From NCBI GenBank assembly GCA_947258715.1, contig CAMYJH010000012.1, forward strand, positions 62,001-126,000: a DNA stretch of 64,000 nt. The letters run 5' to 3'. The position numbers were made by a program, and so were the translations under genes. Positions 44,739-53,820 of this stretch are shown here, piece after piece. The notes under the pieces were generated by a model, which worked only from the letters and a program-made list of their open reading frames with translations, was not told where the DNA came from and did no database searches. How positions within the stretch are numbered: the stretch's first letter is position 1; every line of letters starts with the position of its first letter. Source of the stretch: an uncultured Gammaproteobacteria bacterium. GTDB taxonomy: Bacteria > Pseudomonadota > Gammaproteobacteria > HK1.

Positions 44739-45143
44739 TCAGCTGCGAGAGAAATGCTCGTCGGCCAGCTCGTCGATGATCGGGCATTCGGGACGCTCGT
44801 CGCCGTGACAGTGCAAGGCGAGATCCAGCACCGCCCGCTTCACCCTTTCGAGCTCGCGAATTCGCGCCTCGATCTCGCTGACGTGGGCGAGGGCGAGCTT
44901 TTTGACGTCTGAGCTCGCCCGCTTATTGTCGTGCCAAAGCGACAGCAGCTTCTGAATGTCCTCGACGGAAAATCCGAGCTTGCGCGCCCGGTGAATGAAC
45001 TTGAGCGTGCGCACATCGGTGTTGCTGAACTGCCGGTAACCGTTGGCGGCCCGGGCGGCGGGGCGTACCAGACCGATTTCCTCATAGAAGCGAATAGTCT
45101 TCGCTGACATGCCGGACTCTTGTGATGCCTGCTGGATAAGCAT
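44739..45143 (-). CDS. cueR: CueR-type Cu(I)-responsive MerR-family regulator
   Basis: A 134-residue regulator with the MerR winged helix (SQESGMSAKTIRFYEEIGLV; NGYRQFSNTDVRTLKFIHRAR) and the CueR metal loop HCHGDERPECPIID with cysteines at 112 and 120, exactly the E. coli CueR positions. Ser at about 78 (ASSDVK) replaces the Cys of Hg/Zn sensors, which favours monovalent Cu/Ag. It lies downstream of copA on the same strand, about 230 bases after it, rather than divergent. The likely target is the 19-bp-spacer promoter at 47770-47800. Confidence 0.93.
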   Translation of the reverse strand: MLIQQASQESGMSAKTIRFYEEIGLVRPAARAANGYRQFSNTDVRTLKFIHRARKLGFSVEDIQKLLSLWHDNKRASSDVKKLALAHVSEIEARIRELERVKRAVLDLALHCHGDERPECPIIDELADEHFSRS

Positions 45144-45373
45144 TTCAAACTCCCAATACGAGCCTCGTACCCAAGTACCTCAAATATGTTGGCTTCATTC
45201 TCTGGCTCCTTAGTCTAAATCTCCTCCCTGTCGCTTCGCGACTCGGTCGAGGACGCATCGTCGCGAAATTGTCGGGGCTTTGTTCCCGCGCGCCTTGTCT
45301 ACACCCCCTCCCTTTCCCGCCCCTTCGAAGCCAACTGGAGGGACCGAGGAATCTAAGGCTCTTTACTCGCATC

Positions 45374-47716
45374 TCAGAGTGCCACGCGGCGAAGTCGCAA
45401 GGCATTGCCGATGACGGACACCGAGCTGATGCTCATGGCGGCGCTGGCGATCATGGGGCTCAACAAGAGCCCAATAAAGGGATACAGGACGCCGGCGGCC
45501 ACCGGAACGCCGAGTGCGTTGTAGATGAAAGCAAAGAACAGATTCTGGCGGATATTGCGCATGGCCCGTTGGCTCAACAGACGCGCCCGGGCGATGCCTC
45601 TCAAGTCTCCCTTGACCAGGGTGACGCCGGCACTCTCGATGGCGACGTCCGTGCCCGTGCCCATGGCGATGCCGACGTCTGCGCGGGCCAGCGCCGGCGC
45701 GTCGTTGATGCCGTCTCCCGCCATGGCGACGATGCGGCCCTGCGACTGTAGCTGCTCCACGAGCTTTGACTTCTCCTGCGGCAACACGCCGGAGTGGAAC
45801 TCGTCAATGCCGAGCTCTACTGCGACAGCCTTTGCCGTGCCCTCGTGATCTCCTGTGGCCATGACTACGCGCACGCCCCTTTTCTGAAGGTAACGAATAG
45901 CATCTGACGTGGTGGCCTTAATGGGATCGGCAATGCCGATCAGCCCCGCAAGCACATCGTCGACGGCGACATGAATAACCGTCTCGCCTTTGTCCCGCAG
46001 CGCAGCGGCAACGGCCCGCGCATCGTCTGAAATTTCAATTCCGGCGTCCTCCAGGGCGGGCTGATTTCCGATGAGCACGCGTTTCTCTCCGATCCGGCCG
46101 CGTACGCCTTTGCCGGTATCGGAGTCGAAATCCTCGACACGTTTCAGCTCGACGCCGCGATCTTTCGCAGAAGCGACAATGGCTTCCGCCAGCGGATGTT
46201 CGCTCGCCCTTTCAACGCTCGCCGCGAGCTCGAGCAGCGCCTTCTCGTCAAACGATCCCATCGCTTTGAACGTGTGCACCGTCGGTTTGCCTTCGGTAAG
46301 GGTACCGGTTTTGTCGACGATGAGAGTGTCCACCTTCTCCAGAGTTTCGAGCGCTTCGGCATCGCGAATGAGCACGCCCACCGAAGCGCCGCGCCCGACG
46401 CCCACCATTACCGAAACCGGGGTGGCGAGGCCCAAGGCACACGGACAGGCGATGATGAGCACCGAGACTGAGGCCACCAGAGCATGGGCAAACGCTGGCG
46501 ACGGCCCGATGGCGGCCCAGGCGATAAACGCGATCAGCGCGACCATGATGACAGCAGGTACGAACCAGCCGGCGACGGTGTCGGCAAGCTTCTGGATCGG
46601 GGCCCGGGATCGACCGGCGTCAGCCACCATCTGAGCAATGCGCGCGAGTAGGGTTTCCGAGCCGACGCGCTCGGCAATCATTTCGAAGCTGCCCTTGCCG
46701 TTCACGGTGCCTCCGGTGACCGGATCCTCCGGGCCCTTATCCACCGGAATGGGTTCTCCGGTGATCATGGATTCATCGACACTGGAGCGGCCTTGCACTA
46801 CCTCGCCGTCCACCGGCACCTTGTCGCCGGGACGCACCCTGAGCCGATCACCTGCGCGCACTTCAGACAGCGGCACCACTTCTTCGCTGTCGTTTTCGCC
46901 AATGCGGATCGCCATGTCTGGCGCGAGCTTCAACAGGCTGCGAATTGCGTCCGAGGTGCGCGCTCGGGCTTTAAGCTCCAGCACCTGACCCAACAGCACC
47001 AGGGTGGTAATGACGGCTGCGGCTTCGAAGTAAAGCGGCGCCCGGCCGTGGATCTTGAAGGCCTCGGGAAGCAGGCCGGGCAGCAGCAGCGCCACCAGGC
47101 TGAACAGATATGCGGCGCCGGTGCCGATGCCGATTAGAGTGAACATGTTGAGGTTTCGGCTGCGGAACGACTGCCAGGCGCGGACGAAGAACGGCCAACC
47201 TCCCCACAGCACCACCGGAGTTGCCAACGCGCCCTGAATGTAGCCGGAAAACTTTTCTCCCAGCAGGGCATAGGGGTCGAAGCCGGGAAGCATTTCACCC
47301 ATGGCAATGAGCAGCACCGGCAGCGTAAGCGCCGCGCTCACCCAGAAGCGGCGGGTCATGTCGATGAGCTCCGGGTTCTCTTCCTCCTCCGCCGAGACCG
47401 TCATCGGCTCGAGCGCCATGCCGCAGATGGGGCAATCCCCGGGACCGTCGTTGACGATCTCGGGATGCATGGGGCAAGTGTATTTCCCACCCTCGACTGC
47501 TGGCGCCGGCTTCTTGGCTTCGCCGCTCAGGTAGCCAACGGGATCGCGGCGAAACTTGTGCACGCAGTGGTCGCTGCAGAAGTAATAGGTCTTTCCGTCG
47601 TGGGTGACCGCGCGATTGTCGTTTGCCTCAACCTGCATGCCGCAGACGGGGTCTTTATGCGCACCGGATTTTGCCGGCGAGCAATGGCTGTGACTGTGAG
47701 CAGCCTGGTCCGCCAT
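45374..47716 (-). CDS. copA: copper-translocating P1B-type ATPase with YHS and heavy-metal-binding N-terminal domains
   Basis: A 780-residue Cu(I) export pump. The N-terminus is His/Cys-rich (HSHSHCSP), then a YHS domain (DPVCGMQV through CSDHC, about 22-65) and a YTCPMHPEI...[10 protein letters not shown] domain (about 78-108) instead of HMA repeats. The core has eight helices, TGE actuator loop, membrane [10 protein letters not shown] (about 425), DKTGTLTEG phosphorylation site (about 465), the SEHPLAEA nucleotide loop and [11 protein letters not shown]-terminal YNALGVP and MSISSVSV match the P1B-1 copper signature. Expression is probably CueR-driven through the promoter upstream. Confidence 0.95.
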   Translation of the reverse strand: MADQAAHSHSHCSPAKSGAHKDPVCGMQVEANDNRAVTHDGKTYYFCSDHCVHKFRRDPVGYLSGEAKKPAPAVEGGKYTCPMHPEIVNDGPGDCPICGMALEPMTVSAEEEENPELIDMTRRFWVSAALTLPVLLIAMGEMLPGFDPYALLGEKFSGYIQGALATPVVLWGGWPFFVRAWQSFRSRNLNMFTLIGIGTGAAYLFSLVALLLPGLLPEAFKIHGRAPLYFEAAAVITTLVLLGQVLELKARARTSDAIRSLLKLAPDMAIRIGENDSEEVVPLSEVRAGDRLRVRPGDKVPVDGEVVQGRSSVDESMITGEPIPVDKGPEDPVTGGTVNGKGSFEMIAERVGSETLLARIAQMVADAGRSRAPIQKLADTVAGWFVPAVIMVALIAFIAWAAIGPSPAFAHALVASVSVLIIACPCALGLATPVSVMVGVGRGASVGVLIRDAEALETLEKVDTLIVDKTGTLTEGKPTVHTFKAMGSFDEKALLELAASVERASEHPLAEAIVASAKDRGVELKRVEDFDSDTGKGVRGRIGEKRVLIGNQPALEDAGIEISDDARAVAAALRDKGETVIHVAVDDVLAGLIGIADPIKATTSDAIRYLQKRGVRVVMATGDHEGTAKAVAVELGIDEFHSGVLPQEKSKLVEQLQSQGRIVAMAGDGINDAPALARADVGIAMGTGTDVAIESAGVTLVKGDLRGIARARLLSQRAMRNIRQNLFFAFIYNALGVPVAAGVLYPFIGLLLSPMIASAAMSISSVSVIGNALRLRRVAL

Positions 47717-47739
47717 GACATCTTGCTCCTAAACGTCTT

Positions 47740-47758
47740 ACCCGCGACCGTCGCGGGT
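47740..47758 (-). promoter_or_regulatory. 5' leader hairpin of copA
   Basis: ACCCGCGA / TCGCGGGT, an 8-bp perfect stem with a 3-base loop, in the roughly 47-base leader between the predicted copA transcription start and the AGGAG ribosome-binding site. Its role (mRNA stability or translation control) is inference. Confidence 0.5.
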
Positions 47759-47769
47759 CGACGCCAAGG

Positions 47770-47800
47770 ATAATAAACCTTCTAGTTACTGGAAGGTCAA
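47770..47800 (-). promoter_or_regulatory. CueR-type promoter/operator of copA
   Basis: On the minus strand: -35 TTGACC (47800-47795), 19-bp spacer, -10 TATTAT (47775-47770). The near-perfect dyad ACCTTCtAGT-T-ACTgGAAGGT (47777-47797, one mismatch) matches the known CueR box half-site ACCTTCC. Strong evidence for Cu(I)-activated copA transcription. Confidence 0.92.
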
Positions 47801-47852
47801 GAGCACTCTGCATTCGGGTGGAGGTCAAGCACGCCCGAAAAGAAGTCAGAGT

Positions 47853-49367
47853 TCAGGGCTGGATTTCGCCTTTGCGTCGGGCGACGAAGGCGTTTAAGGC
47901 CTCGCGGATTCCTGGGTCCATGGGAGGCTTCTGGTAGCTCTCGAGCAGCTGCTTCCATATTCGGCTCGCCCGTTGGGTGGCGTCCTCGCAGCCGGCTTCC
48001 TCCCAGCTTTCGTAGTTGCGCCAGTCCGAGATGAAAGGATGGTAAAAGGCATTTTCGTAACGGGCCAGGGTGTGGGCGGCGCCGAAAAAGTGCCCACCCG
48101 AAGGAACCCCCCCGATCGCCTCGAAGCCGAGGCTGTCCTCGTCGACGAGTACGGGCTTCACCACCTCCGCCATCATCTGCAGCATCTCCGCGTCCAGCAC
48201 CACCTTCTCGAAAGACGCGGTGAGCCCACCCTCCATCCATCCGGCGCCGTGGTAGACCATGTTGGCGTGGGCCATCACGGCGGCCCAGATGGACATCTCC
48301 GATTCGTATGCGGCTTGTGCGTCCACCACGTTGCTGGCGCTTGCGTTGCTGGAACGGTAGGGGAGCTTATAGCGCCGCGCCAGCTGGCCGCCGGCCAGGG
48401 TTGCCTGCACGTTTTCAGGCGTGCCGAAGGCGGGCGCACCGGATTTCATGTCCACGTTGGAAGTGAAGCCGCCATAGATCGCCGGTGCTCCGGGCCTGGT
48501 GATCTGAGTAAGCGCAATGCCCGCAAGCGCTTCGGCGTTCTGCTGCGAAAGCGCGGCGGCCATCGTGACCGGCGCCATGGCACCCATCAAGGTGAAGGGC
48601 GTCACCACAACCGCCTGCCCCCATTCGGACATGGTCATCAGGCCCTCGGACATGGCTTGGTCGAATCTGCGCGGCGAGTTCACCGAAATAATAGTAATCA
48701 CCGCCGGCTGATCGATGATCGCCTCGCGCTCTTTTCCCTGAGCAATGGCCGCCATGTCGATGCCGTCTAAGGCGCGTTCGGCGCCGATGGCGCTGCAGTG
48801 ATAGACACGATCTGCGTAAGTGAGATTGGCGAGATAACAGTCAAGATGCCGGTTGTGCGCCGGCAGCTCGATGGGTGCCACCGGCTGGTTGCCGATAGCG
48901 TGGATAATATTCAGGCTTTGGGCGAGGCTCACCAGCCGGCAATAATCTTTGTAATTTCCGGAACGCCGGCCGCGCTCGCAGTCATGAACGTTGGGAGGAC
49001 CCGCTACCAAGGTGGTGCAAATCTGGTTGCCGCCGAGAACTAGGCGCCGTTTCGGATTGCGCGGCGTCAGGGTGACGCTGTTCGGGACGCTGGCCAGGCA
49101 ATGCTCCACCAGACCGCGGTCCATGCGTACCAGGCCGGTGTCCCGATCCACCTCGGCGCCGGCGTCGGCGAAAGCGTCTTGGGCCTTCGCTCCCATAAAC
49201 TCGATCCCGATCTCTTCCAGAATACGGAGCGAGTTCTCGTGGATTGCTTCTATCTGGTCCGCGCTCAACACCTCGATGGGCGAGAGGTGATTGACGATCT
49301 GGTTCCAGGGGCGCTGTTCGATTGTGCGAGAGGCTACGCGGCGCGGTTTTCTCGCTCGTCGCCTCAT
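47853..49367 (-). CDS. trimethylamine methyltransferase (MttB) superfamily protein, copy 2
   Basis: A 504-residue paralogue of the protein at 33123-34655 with the same blocks: IEVLSADQIEAIHENSLRIL, TPRNPKRRLVLGGNQI, VVVTPFTLMGAMAPVTMAAAL, APAIYGGFTSNVDMKSGAPAF and GGHFFGAAHTLARYENAFY. No in-frame TAG, so it is of the non-pyrrolysine branch related to glycine betaine methyltransferases. It stands alone upstream of copA and 13 kb from the first copy, without a corrinoid-protein gene. Divergence between copies suggests different methylated substrates. Confidence 0.93.
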   Translation of the reverse strand: MRRRARKPRRVASRTIEQRPWNQIVNHLSPIEVLSADQIEAIHENSLRILEEIGIEFMGAKAQDAFADAGAEVDRDTGLVRMDRGLVEHCLASVPNSVTLTPRNPKRRLVLGGNQICTTLVAGPPNVHDCERGRRSGNYKDYCRLVSLAQSLNIIHAIGNQPVAPIELPAHNRHLDCYLANLTYADRVYHCSAIGAERALDGIDMAAIAQGKEREAIIDQPAVITIISVNSPRRFDQAMSEGLMTMSEWGQAVVVTPFTLMGAMAPVTMAAALSQQNAEALAGIALTQITRPGAPAIYGGFTSNVDMKSGAPAFGTPENVQATLAGGQLARRYKLPYRSSNASASNVVDAQAAYESEMSIWAAVMAHANMVYHGAGWMEGGLTASFEKVVLDAEMLQMMAEVVKPVLVDEDSLGFEAIGGVPSGGHFFGAAHTLARYENAFYHPFISDWRNYESWEEAGCEDATQRASRIWKQLLESYQKPPMDPGIREALNAFVARRKGEIQP

Positions 49368-49467
49368 GGCTTGACGCCATTCGAGTGACGGTAAACGAGC
49401 GCCGGATTGGGCCTACAAACCGAGATCATGGCGTGGGCGCTGATGTTCCTTGTGGAAGCGACTGGGT

Positions 49468-49782
49468 TCAAAGAATAACGTAACTGCGCCGAATGTGTTT
49501 CCGGACCCTGCTGTCGAAGGTGGCGCCGATTTTCAGGATGTCCCGGTTGGCGCCGAGCTCCCGGGCATAGTTCTCGTTGTACAAAGCAAGCCGGTCGTCG
49601 GCGTCATAGAGAGCGAATCTATCCAGGATACTGCGCAAAGGGTCGCTTAGGCGGGTGCGCGCTATCTCGGCCTCGCGATGCGCCTCCGCCTCCGCGGTGG
49701 CATCGCTGCCGGTCCCGCGGTAACCGATGGAAATGCCGGTTTCGTCGTACATGGTTTTGCCGCTTGTTCCGACACACAACAC
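49468..49782 (-). pseudogene. PAS-domain sensor fragment
   Basis: The minus-strand frame reads VLCVGTSGKTMYDETGISIG, YRGTGSDATAEAEAHREAEI and ILDRFALYDADDRLALYNEN, i.e. the end of one PAS domain and the start of a second, as in multi-PAS kinases and GGDEF proteins. It stops at RRSYVIL without output domain, and upstream (to about 49960) no intact PAS start is found. No start codon with a ribosome-binding site is convincing. A decayed piece of a sensor gene. Confidence 0.7.
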
Positions 49783-50066
49783 GCTTCTCTTGCAAACGCG
49801 CTCGCGGACGTCGAGCCTTTCACCGTGGCGTGGCGTTTACCGGAAACGCGCCGGGCACGGCCCTTAGAGCAAGCCCATGTTTCAATGCGGTCATTACCTG
49901 GGACCTGGACAGCCGTAGGGCCGGTTGTGGCGGAATAGATCCTCCCTGCCATGTTCATCACTGCTTGATGTCCCCGCCGACATGTCTCAGCAGCTTACCT
50001 GGAGATCCTGAGGTCGGTAGCGAGGCCTCCGTATGCCTCAGTACACTTAAAATTCTCGACCATGGC

Positions 50067-50094
50067 AAAAAAAAGCCCCGCCGGAGCGGGGCTT
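50067..50094 (-). terminator. intrinsic terminator (minus strand)
   Basis: On the minus strand AAGCCCCGC-TCCG-GCGGGGCTT followed by eight T (stem 50073-50094, T-run 50074-50067). It lies about 375 bases beyond the M48 protease stop, implying either a long 3' UTR or an undetected minus-strand transcript ending here. Confidence 0.85.
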
Positions 50095-50129
50095 GGGGCC
50101 GAGGGGGGGAGCCGGCCCGGGGAGGAACG

Positions 50130-50252
50130 ATGCTTAGGCATCTGGAGGAGATACGGGCTGAATTATGTGCGCCCGACGGTTACAGCGAGTTTTCTAAAAC
50201 ATTACAGAAGCGTTACATCGCCGGCGGGCTACACACCCGGTCCGAACCATAG
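50130..50252 (+). CDS. putative 40-residue ORF
   Basis: ATG 50130 with an unusually strong GGGGAGGAACG upstream and TAG at 50250. The peptide begins MLRHLEEIRAELCAPDGYSE and ends LHTRSEP: a short amphipathic helix without membrane span. No family is recognised, and no homologue can be checked here. It could be a small protein or chance. Confidence 0.25.
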   Translation: MLRHLEEIRAELCAPDGYSEFSKTLQKRYIAGGLHTRSEP

Positions 50253-50469
50253 ACCACTGGCCGTTCGCGGTGCTCCCTCCTCCGCGAAGGAGGTGAAATC
50301 GGGGTTTCAGTCGTTTGCGTTGCTACTCGCGCCGACCAGCACGTAAGTCCGGCCAGATGGATAGATATTAGAGTGCAGAGAAAGAAACGTGACCTCAATG
50401 GGCCGAGATGACGTATTAATCAGGCGTTCGACCGAACGCCGCCGGTGCGGCTGTCTTCCGAGCAGCTAT

Positions 50470-51975
50470 CTAGTTGCGTCGCACACTCTGGGCGCGTTCG
50501 TTTTGAAGCTGCTTGAGTCGCGCCTCGATGCGCGAGTTGCGGTAAAAATCATTGCCCGAGCGCTGTGAGGCGAGCTCGAGCTGATGGATCGCGGCGCCAA
50601 TTTCGCCGTTGAGGTAATAGTGCTCCGAAAGCGCAATATGACTCTCCGCCGGGTTCCCGGCTTGCTGATGGGCGTTCGCTCGCAGCTTGTAAAGAACCGC
50701 ATCGAGGGCGTGAAGTCGGCCATAGCGGTCTATGACTTCGAGCGCTTTTTTTGCTTGGCCTGCTTGGATCAACGCATCGGCATAACCTCGCACGAGTACC
50801 TTGTTTCCGGGGTAGAGCGCAGTCGTGTCGGCGTAAATTTGCAGCGCTTCGTTGAGCCTACCTCTACGCAGCTCATTTTCGGCAAGCGCCGCACGAAGGG
50901 GCACGCGATCAGGATACTGCGCAGCGAGCTCTCGGAAGAGCTTATTCGCCTCCTGCGGGCGGCTGGATCGATCATAGGCGATCGCTAATCCGTATTTTGT
51001 TGCCGCGAGGGATTCCGGCGAACCGAATTTCATACGCTCGCTGAAATAGCTCACGGCATTTTGAGGCTCCAGTTCTGTGAGCACGCGCAGCTTTGCGCGC
51101 ACGAACTGATACGAGAGGCTGTCCTCTAGCTGTCGGTAGGGAAACTTTTCCGCGCGCCCAATCGCGTCCGCGATCCGGGACGTAGTTACTGGATGTGTGG
51201 ACAAGAACTCGGGTGGCTTTTGATAGTAGCGTGATGCGGACTGAAGCTTTTCGAAAAACGCAGGCATCGCGCGCGGATCAAAGCCGGCGCCTTGGAGCAA
51301 CTGCATGCCTACGCGGTCTGCCTCTTGCTCGTTAGCGCGGGAGAAATTCAGCTGCTTTTGAATTTGGCTTCCAACCACTGCTGCCGCCGTAGCCTGTCCC
51401 GCCTCGGGACTCTGTGTGCCGATGAGAATCGCGGCAATGATTCCGGCCAGCGTCTGCATGCTACTTCTGTCGGCCACTGCCACCGCCTGGGCGATATGCC
51501 GTTGCGTAACGTGCGCAATTTCGTGCGCGAGCACCGACGCAACCTCGCCCTCTGATTCTGATGCGGTAATGAGCCCGGAGTTGATTCCGATATAACCTCC
51601 CGGGGCGGCAAACGCGTTGATACCCGCGTCTTTGACGACGAAAAAGGTAAATCCGAAGTGCTGGGAGTCACTCTGGGAGAGCAGACGGTAACCCAGGGAC
51701 TGGACGTAGTCCTCCGCTTCCGCATCGTCCAGCAGTTCCACACGTGATCGAATCTCGCGCATGAAAAGCTCGCCGATGGCGCGTTCTTCGGCGATAGAAA
51801 TGGTGCTGGATTCGGGACTTCCAATGTCCGGAAGCTGCACCTGCGCAGCCAGAACGGGGGCCCACAGCAAAAAGGCACACACCGCCGCACGCCCCGTGGT
51901 GACGAGAGGTCTCGATTCCCGTCCGCGGTCTTCATCGCAACACTCGAGCCAGTGGTGATATCGTTCCAAGTTCAT
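50470..51975 (-). CDS. bepA: periplasmic M48-family metalloprotease with TPR tail (BepA/YfgC-like)
   Basis: About 501 residues. A signal region (about 28-44, AAVCAFLLWAPVLAAQ) is followed by the M48 domain with zinc motif HEIAHVTQRH (about 151-160), the third ligand in SRANEQEADRVG and FLSTHPVTTSRI. The C-terminal half (about 290-480) is TPR-like (PQEANKLFRELAAQYPDR, GRLNEALQIYADTTALYPGN). BepA degrades or chaperones outer-membrane proteins such as LptD during assembly. Start codon uncertain: ATG 51975 chosen; a GTG at 52014 is in frame and the N-terminus before the signal is long. Confidence 0.92.
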   Translation of the reverse strand: MNLERYHHWLECCDEDRGRESRPLVTTGRAAVCAFLLWAPVLAAQVQLPDIGSPESSTISIAEERAIGELFMREIRSRVELLDDAEAEDYVQSLGYRLLSQSDSQHFGFTFFVVKDAGINAFAAPGGYIGINSGLITASESEGEVASVLAHEIAHVTQRHIAQAVAVADRSSMQTLAGIIAAILIGTQSPEAGQATAAAVVGSQIQKQLNFSRANEQEADRVGMQLLQGAGFDPRAMPAFFEKLQSASRYYQKPPEFLSTHPVTTSRIADAIGRAEKFPYRQLEDSLSYQFVRAKLRVLTELEPQNAVSYFSERMKFGSPESLAATKYGLAIAYDRSSRPQEANKLFRELAAQYPDRVPLRAALAENELRRGRLNEALQIYADTTALYPGNKVLVRGYADALIQAGQAKKALEVIDRYGRLHALDAVLYKLRANAHQQAGNPAESHIALSEHYYLNGEIGAAIHQLELASQRSGNDFYRNSRIEARLKQLQNERAQSVRRN

Positions 51976-52257
51976 GAATTGACTAATCTTTTGCTTTGGC
52001 TCTCTTCCCGGCACAATGATTACGAGCGCTGAAGGGCAAGGAAGTTTCCGGCATCCGGCGGGTTTGCGGTGGAGGCGTTCCCCCCGTTACGATTTCCGCT
52101 GCGGCGTTTACCCCCCGGTGACGGAACGGGTCTGCGGCAGGTGACCGATCTTAGCCTCCCGGGCGCCGCGCCGGCACCCCAGCACTCGCGGGTCTGTTAG
52201 ATAGTACCAGCGCCGCGAATCGCGCAATTGCCAGCTAATTCACGGAGCAGCTAAAAA

Positions 52258-53517
52258 ATGCCAAAAAACGCCTTTTATGCCCAATCCGGAGGGGTCACCG
52301 CGGTCATAAACGCCACCGCAGCGGGTGTCATCCAAACAGCCCGCGCTCACCGGGACAAAATCGGGACGATTTACGCCGGACGTAACGGAATCATCGGGGC
52401 TCTTACCGAAGATCTGATCGACACGAGCCAGGAAAGTGACGAGGATATCGCGGCGCTGCGCCATACGCCTTCCGGCGCATTCGGGTCCTGCAGGTACAGG
52501 CTGAAAGGGCTCGAGGAAAACAAAGCACAATACGATCGTCTGATTGAAGTGTTCAGGGCGCACGACATCGGTTACTTTTTCTATAACGGTGGCGGTGATT
52601 CCGCAGACACGGCCCACAAGGTATCGCAGCTGGGCGATATGCTGGGATATCCAATCATTTGCGTCGGAATTCCGAAGACCGTCGACAACGATCTCCCCAT
52701 CACCGACAACTGCCCCGGTTTCGGGTCGGTGGCCAAGTATGTGGCGGTATCCATACGCGAGGCGGCGTTTGACGTCGCTTCGATGGCGTTGACGTCAACC
52801 AAGGTATTCATCATGGAGGTTATGGGGCGGCACGCCGGTTGGATCGCCGCCGCCGGCGGGCTGGCCGCGGAAAAGGAGGGCGACCCGCCGCAGGTGATTT
52901 TGTTTCCGGAAGTGCCGTTCGACGAGGCAGCGTTCCTCGCGCGCGTTCGAAGATACGTGGACGAGCAGAGCTATTGCGCCATCGTGGTATCGGAGGGCGT
53001 GCGCAATACGGAGGGTAAGTTTCTCTCCGAGGCGGGCACCAAAGATGCCTTTGGACACGTGCAGCTCGGCGGCGTTGCGCCAATGATTGCCAATCTGGTC
53101 AAAGACAAGCTCGGCTACAAGTATCATTGGGCGGTAGCGGACTATCTTCAGCGCGCCGCGCGTCATATCGCATCCAAGACCGACGTGGAACAGGCCTACG
53201 CCTTGGGTAAGGCGGCTGTAGAGCTCGCTATCGAGGGTCGCAACGCCGTCATGCCGGTGATCGTTCGCAAGTCTGAATCGCCTTACTCTTGGGAAATCGG
53301 CAGCGCCAATCTCGCCGAGGTCGCCAACGTGGAAAAAAAGATGCCGCGGGAATTCATTTCCGAAGACGGCTTTTCAATAACCGAAGCATGCCGCCGTTAT
53401 CTGTCGCCCCTTATCCAGGGGGAAGACTATCCGCCTTACGTGAACGGGCTGCCCGACTACGTGACGCTTAAGAACGCCGCGGTGCCGAAGAAGTTGAAGA
53501 CGACGTTTGAGTTATAG
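52258..53517 (+). CDS. pfp: pyrophosphate-dependent 6-phosphofructokinase
   Basis: A 419-residue PFK-family enzyme interconverting fructose 6-phosphate and fructose 1,6-bisphosphate. The donor site reads NGGGDSADTA and GIPKTVDNDLPITDNCPGFG: the Lys in PKTxDND, in place of the Gly of ATP enzymes, together with the GGGDS loop, is diagnostic of the PPi-using type. MEVMGRHAGWIAAAGG and SEGVR are the sugar-phosphate motifs. The gene stands directly before a membrane pyrophosphatase and close to a soluble one, so the locus is organised around pyrophosphate. Convergent with hppA. Confidence 0.93.
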   Translation: MPKNAFYAQSGGVTAVINATAAGVIQTARAHRDKIGTIYAGRNGIIGALTEDLIDTSQESDEDIAALRHTPSGAFGSCRYRLKGLEENKAQYDRLIEVFRAHDIGYFFYNGGGDSADTAHKVSQLGDMLGYPIICVGIPKTVDNDLPITDNCPGFGSVAKYVAVSIREAAFDVASMALTSTKVFIMEVMGRHAGWIAAAGGLAAEKEGDPPQVILFPEVPFDEAAFLARVRRYVDEQSYCAIVVSEGVRNTEGKFLSEAGTKDAFGHVQLGGVAPMIANLVKDKLGYKYHWAVADYLQRAARHIASKTDVEQAYALGKAAVELAIEGRNAVMPVIVRKSESPYSWEIGSANLAEVANVEKKMPREFISEDGFSITEACRRYLSPLIQGEDYPPYVNGLPDYVTLKNAAVPKKLKTTFEL

Positions 53518-53547
53518 GATGTCTGCGGACGTTTGAGCTTTGAAGTT

Positions 53548-53752
53548 CGTAACGCGTGACGCTTTATGCGTGACACGAAAGACGTAACGCGTAATGGGTG
53601 ACGCGTAACGCGAAAAGAGGCACGGCGTATTGACAAGCCGCTTAGCCCGATTACGCTCATCGCATCACGCATCACGCATCACGCATCACGCATCACGCAT
53701 CACGCATCACGCATCACGCATCACGCATCACGCATCACGCATCACGCATCAC
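53548..53752. repeat. inverted heptamer-array element, copy B
   Basis: Same layout as copy A. Left arm 53548-53612 holds degenerate heptamers (GCGTGAC, GCGTAAT, GGGTGAC, GCGTAAC). TTGACA (53630-53635), 16-bp spacer, TACGCT (53652-53657). Right arm is exactly 13 copies of GCATCAC (53662-53752). The spacer sequence differs from copy A, but the two hexamers and their distance to the array are conserved. It separates the convergent pfp and hppA genes and directly precedes their terminator. Confidence 0.92.
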
Positions 53753-53763
53753 ACCGCTTCCAC

Positions 53764-53799
53764 AAAAAAGCCGGGACGGTTCGCCCGCTCCGGCTTTTT
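53764..53799. terminator. bidirectional intrinsic terminator between pfp and hppA
   Basis: AAAAAGCCGG (53765-53774) pairs with CCGGCTTTTT (53790-53799), giving a T-run on both strands. It serves the convergent pfp (+) and hppA (-) transcripts. Confidence 0.88.
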
Positions 53800-53820
53800 A
53801 GATCGGCGGCACCCTGGTTG

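Larger units (their letters stand above)
49783..50469. other. gene-poor stretch between the PAS fragment and the M48 gene
   Basis: Besides the terminator at 50067-50094 and a candidate small ORF at 50130-50252, nothing is recognised. The part from 49783 to 49960 may be more of the decayed PAS sensor gene. Confidence 0.45.

Noticed and set aside
52258..53517. ATP-dependent phosphofructokinase
   Set aside because: The PKTVDND motif has the Lys characteristic of PPi-dependent enzymes in place of the ATP-type Gly.
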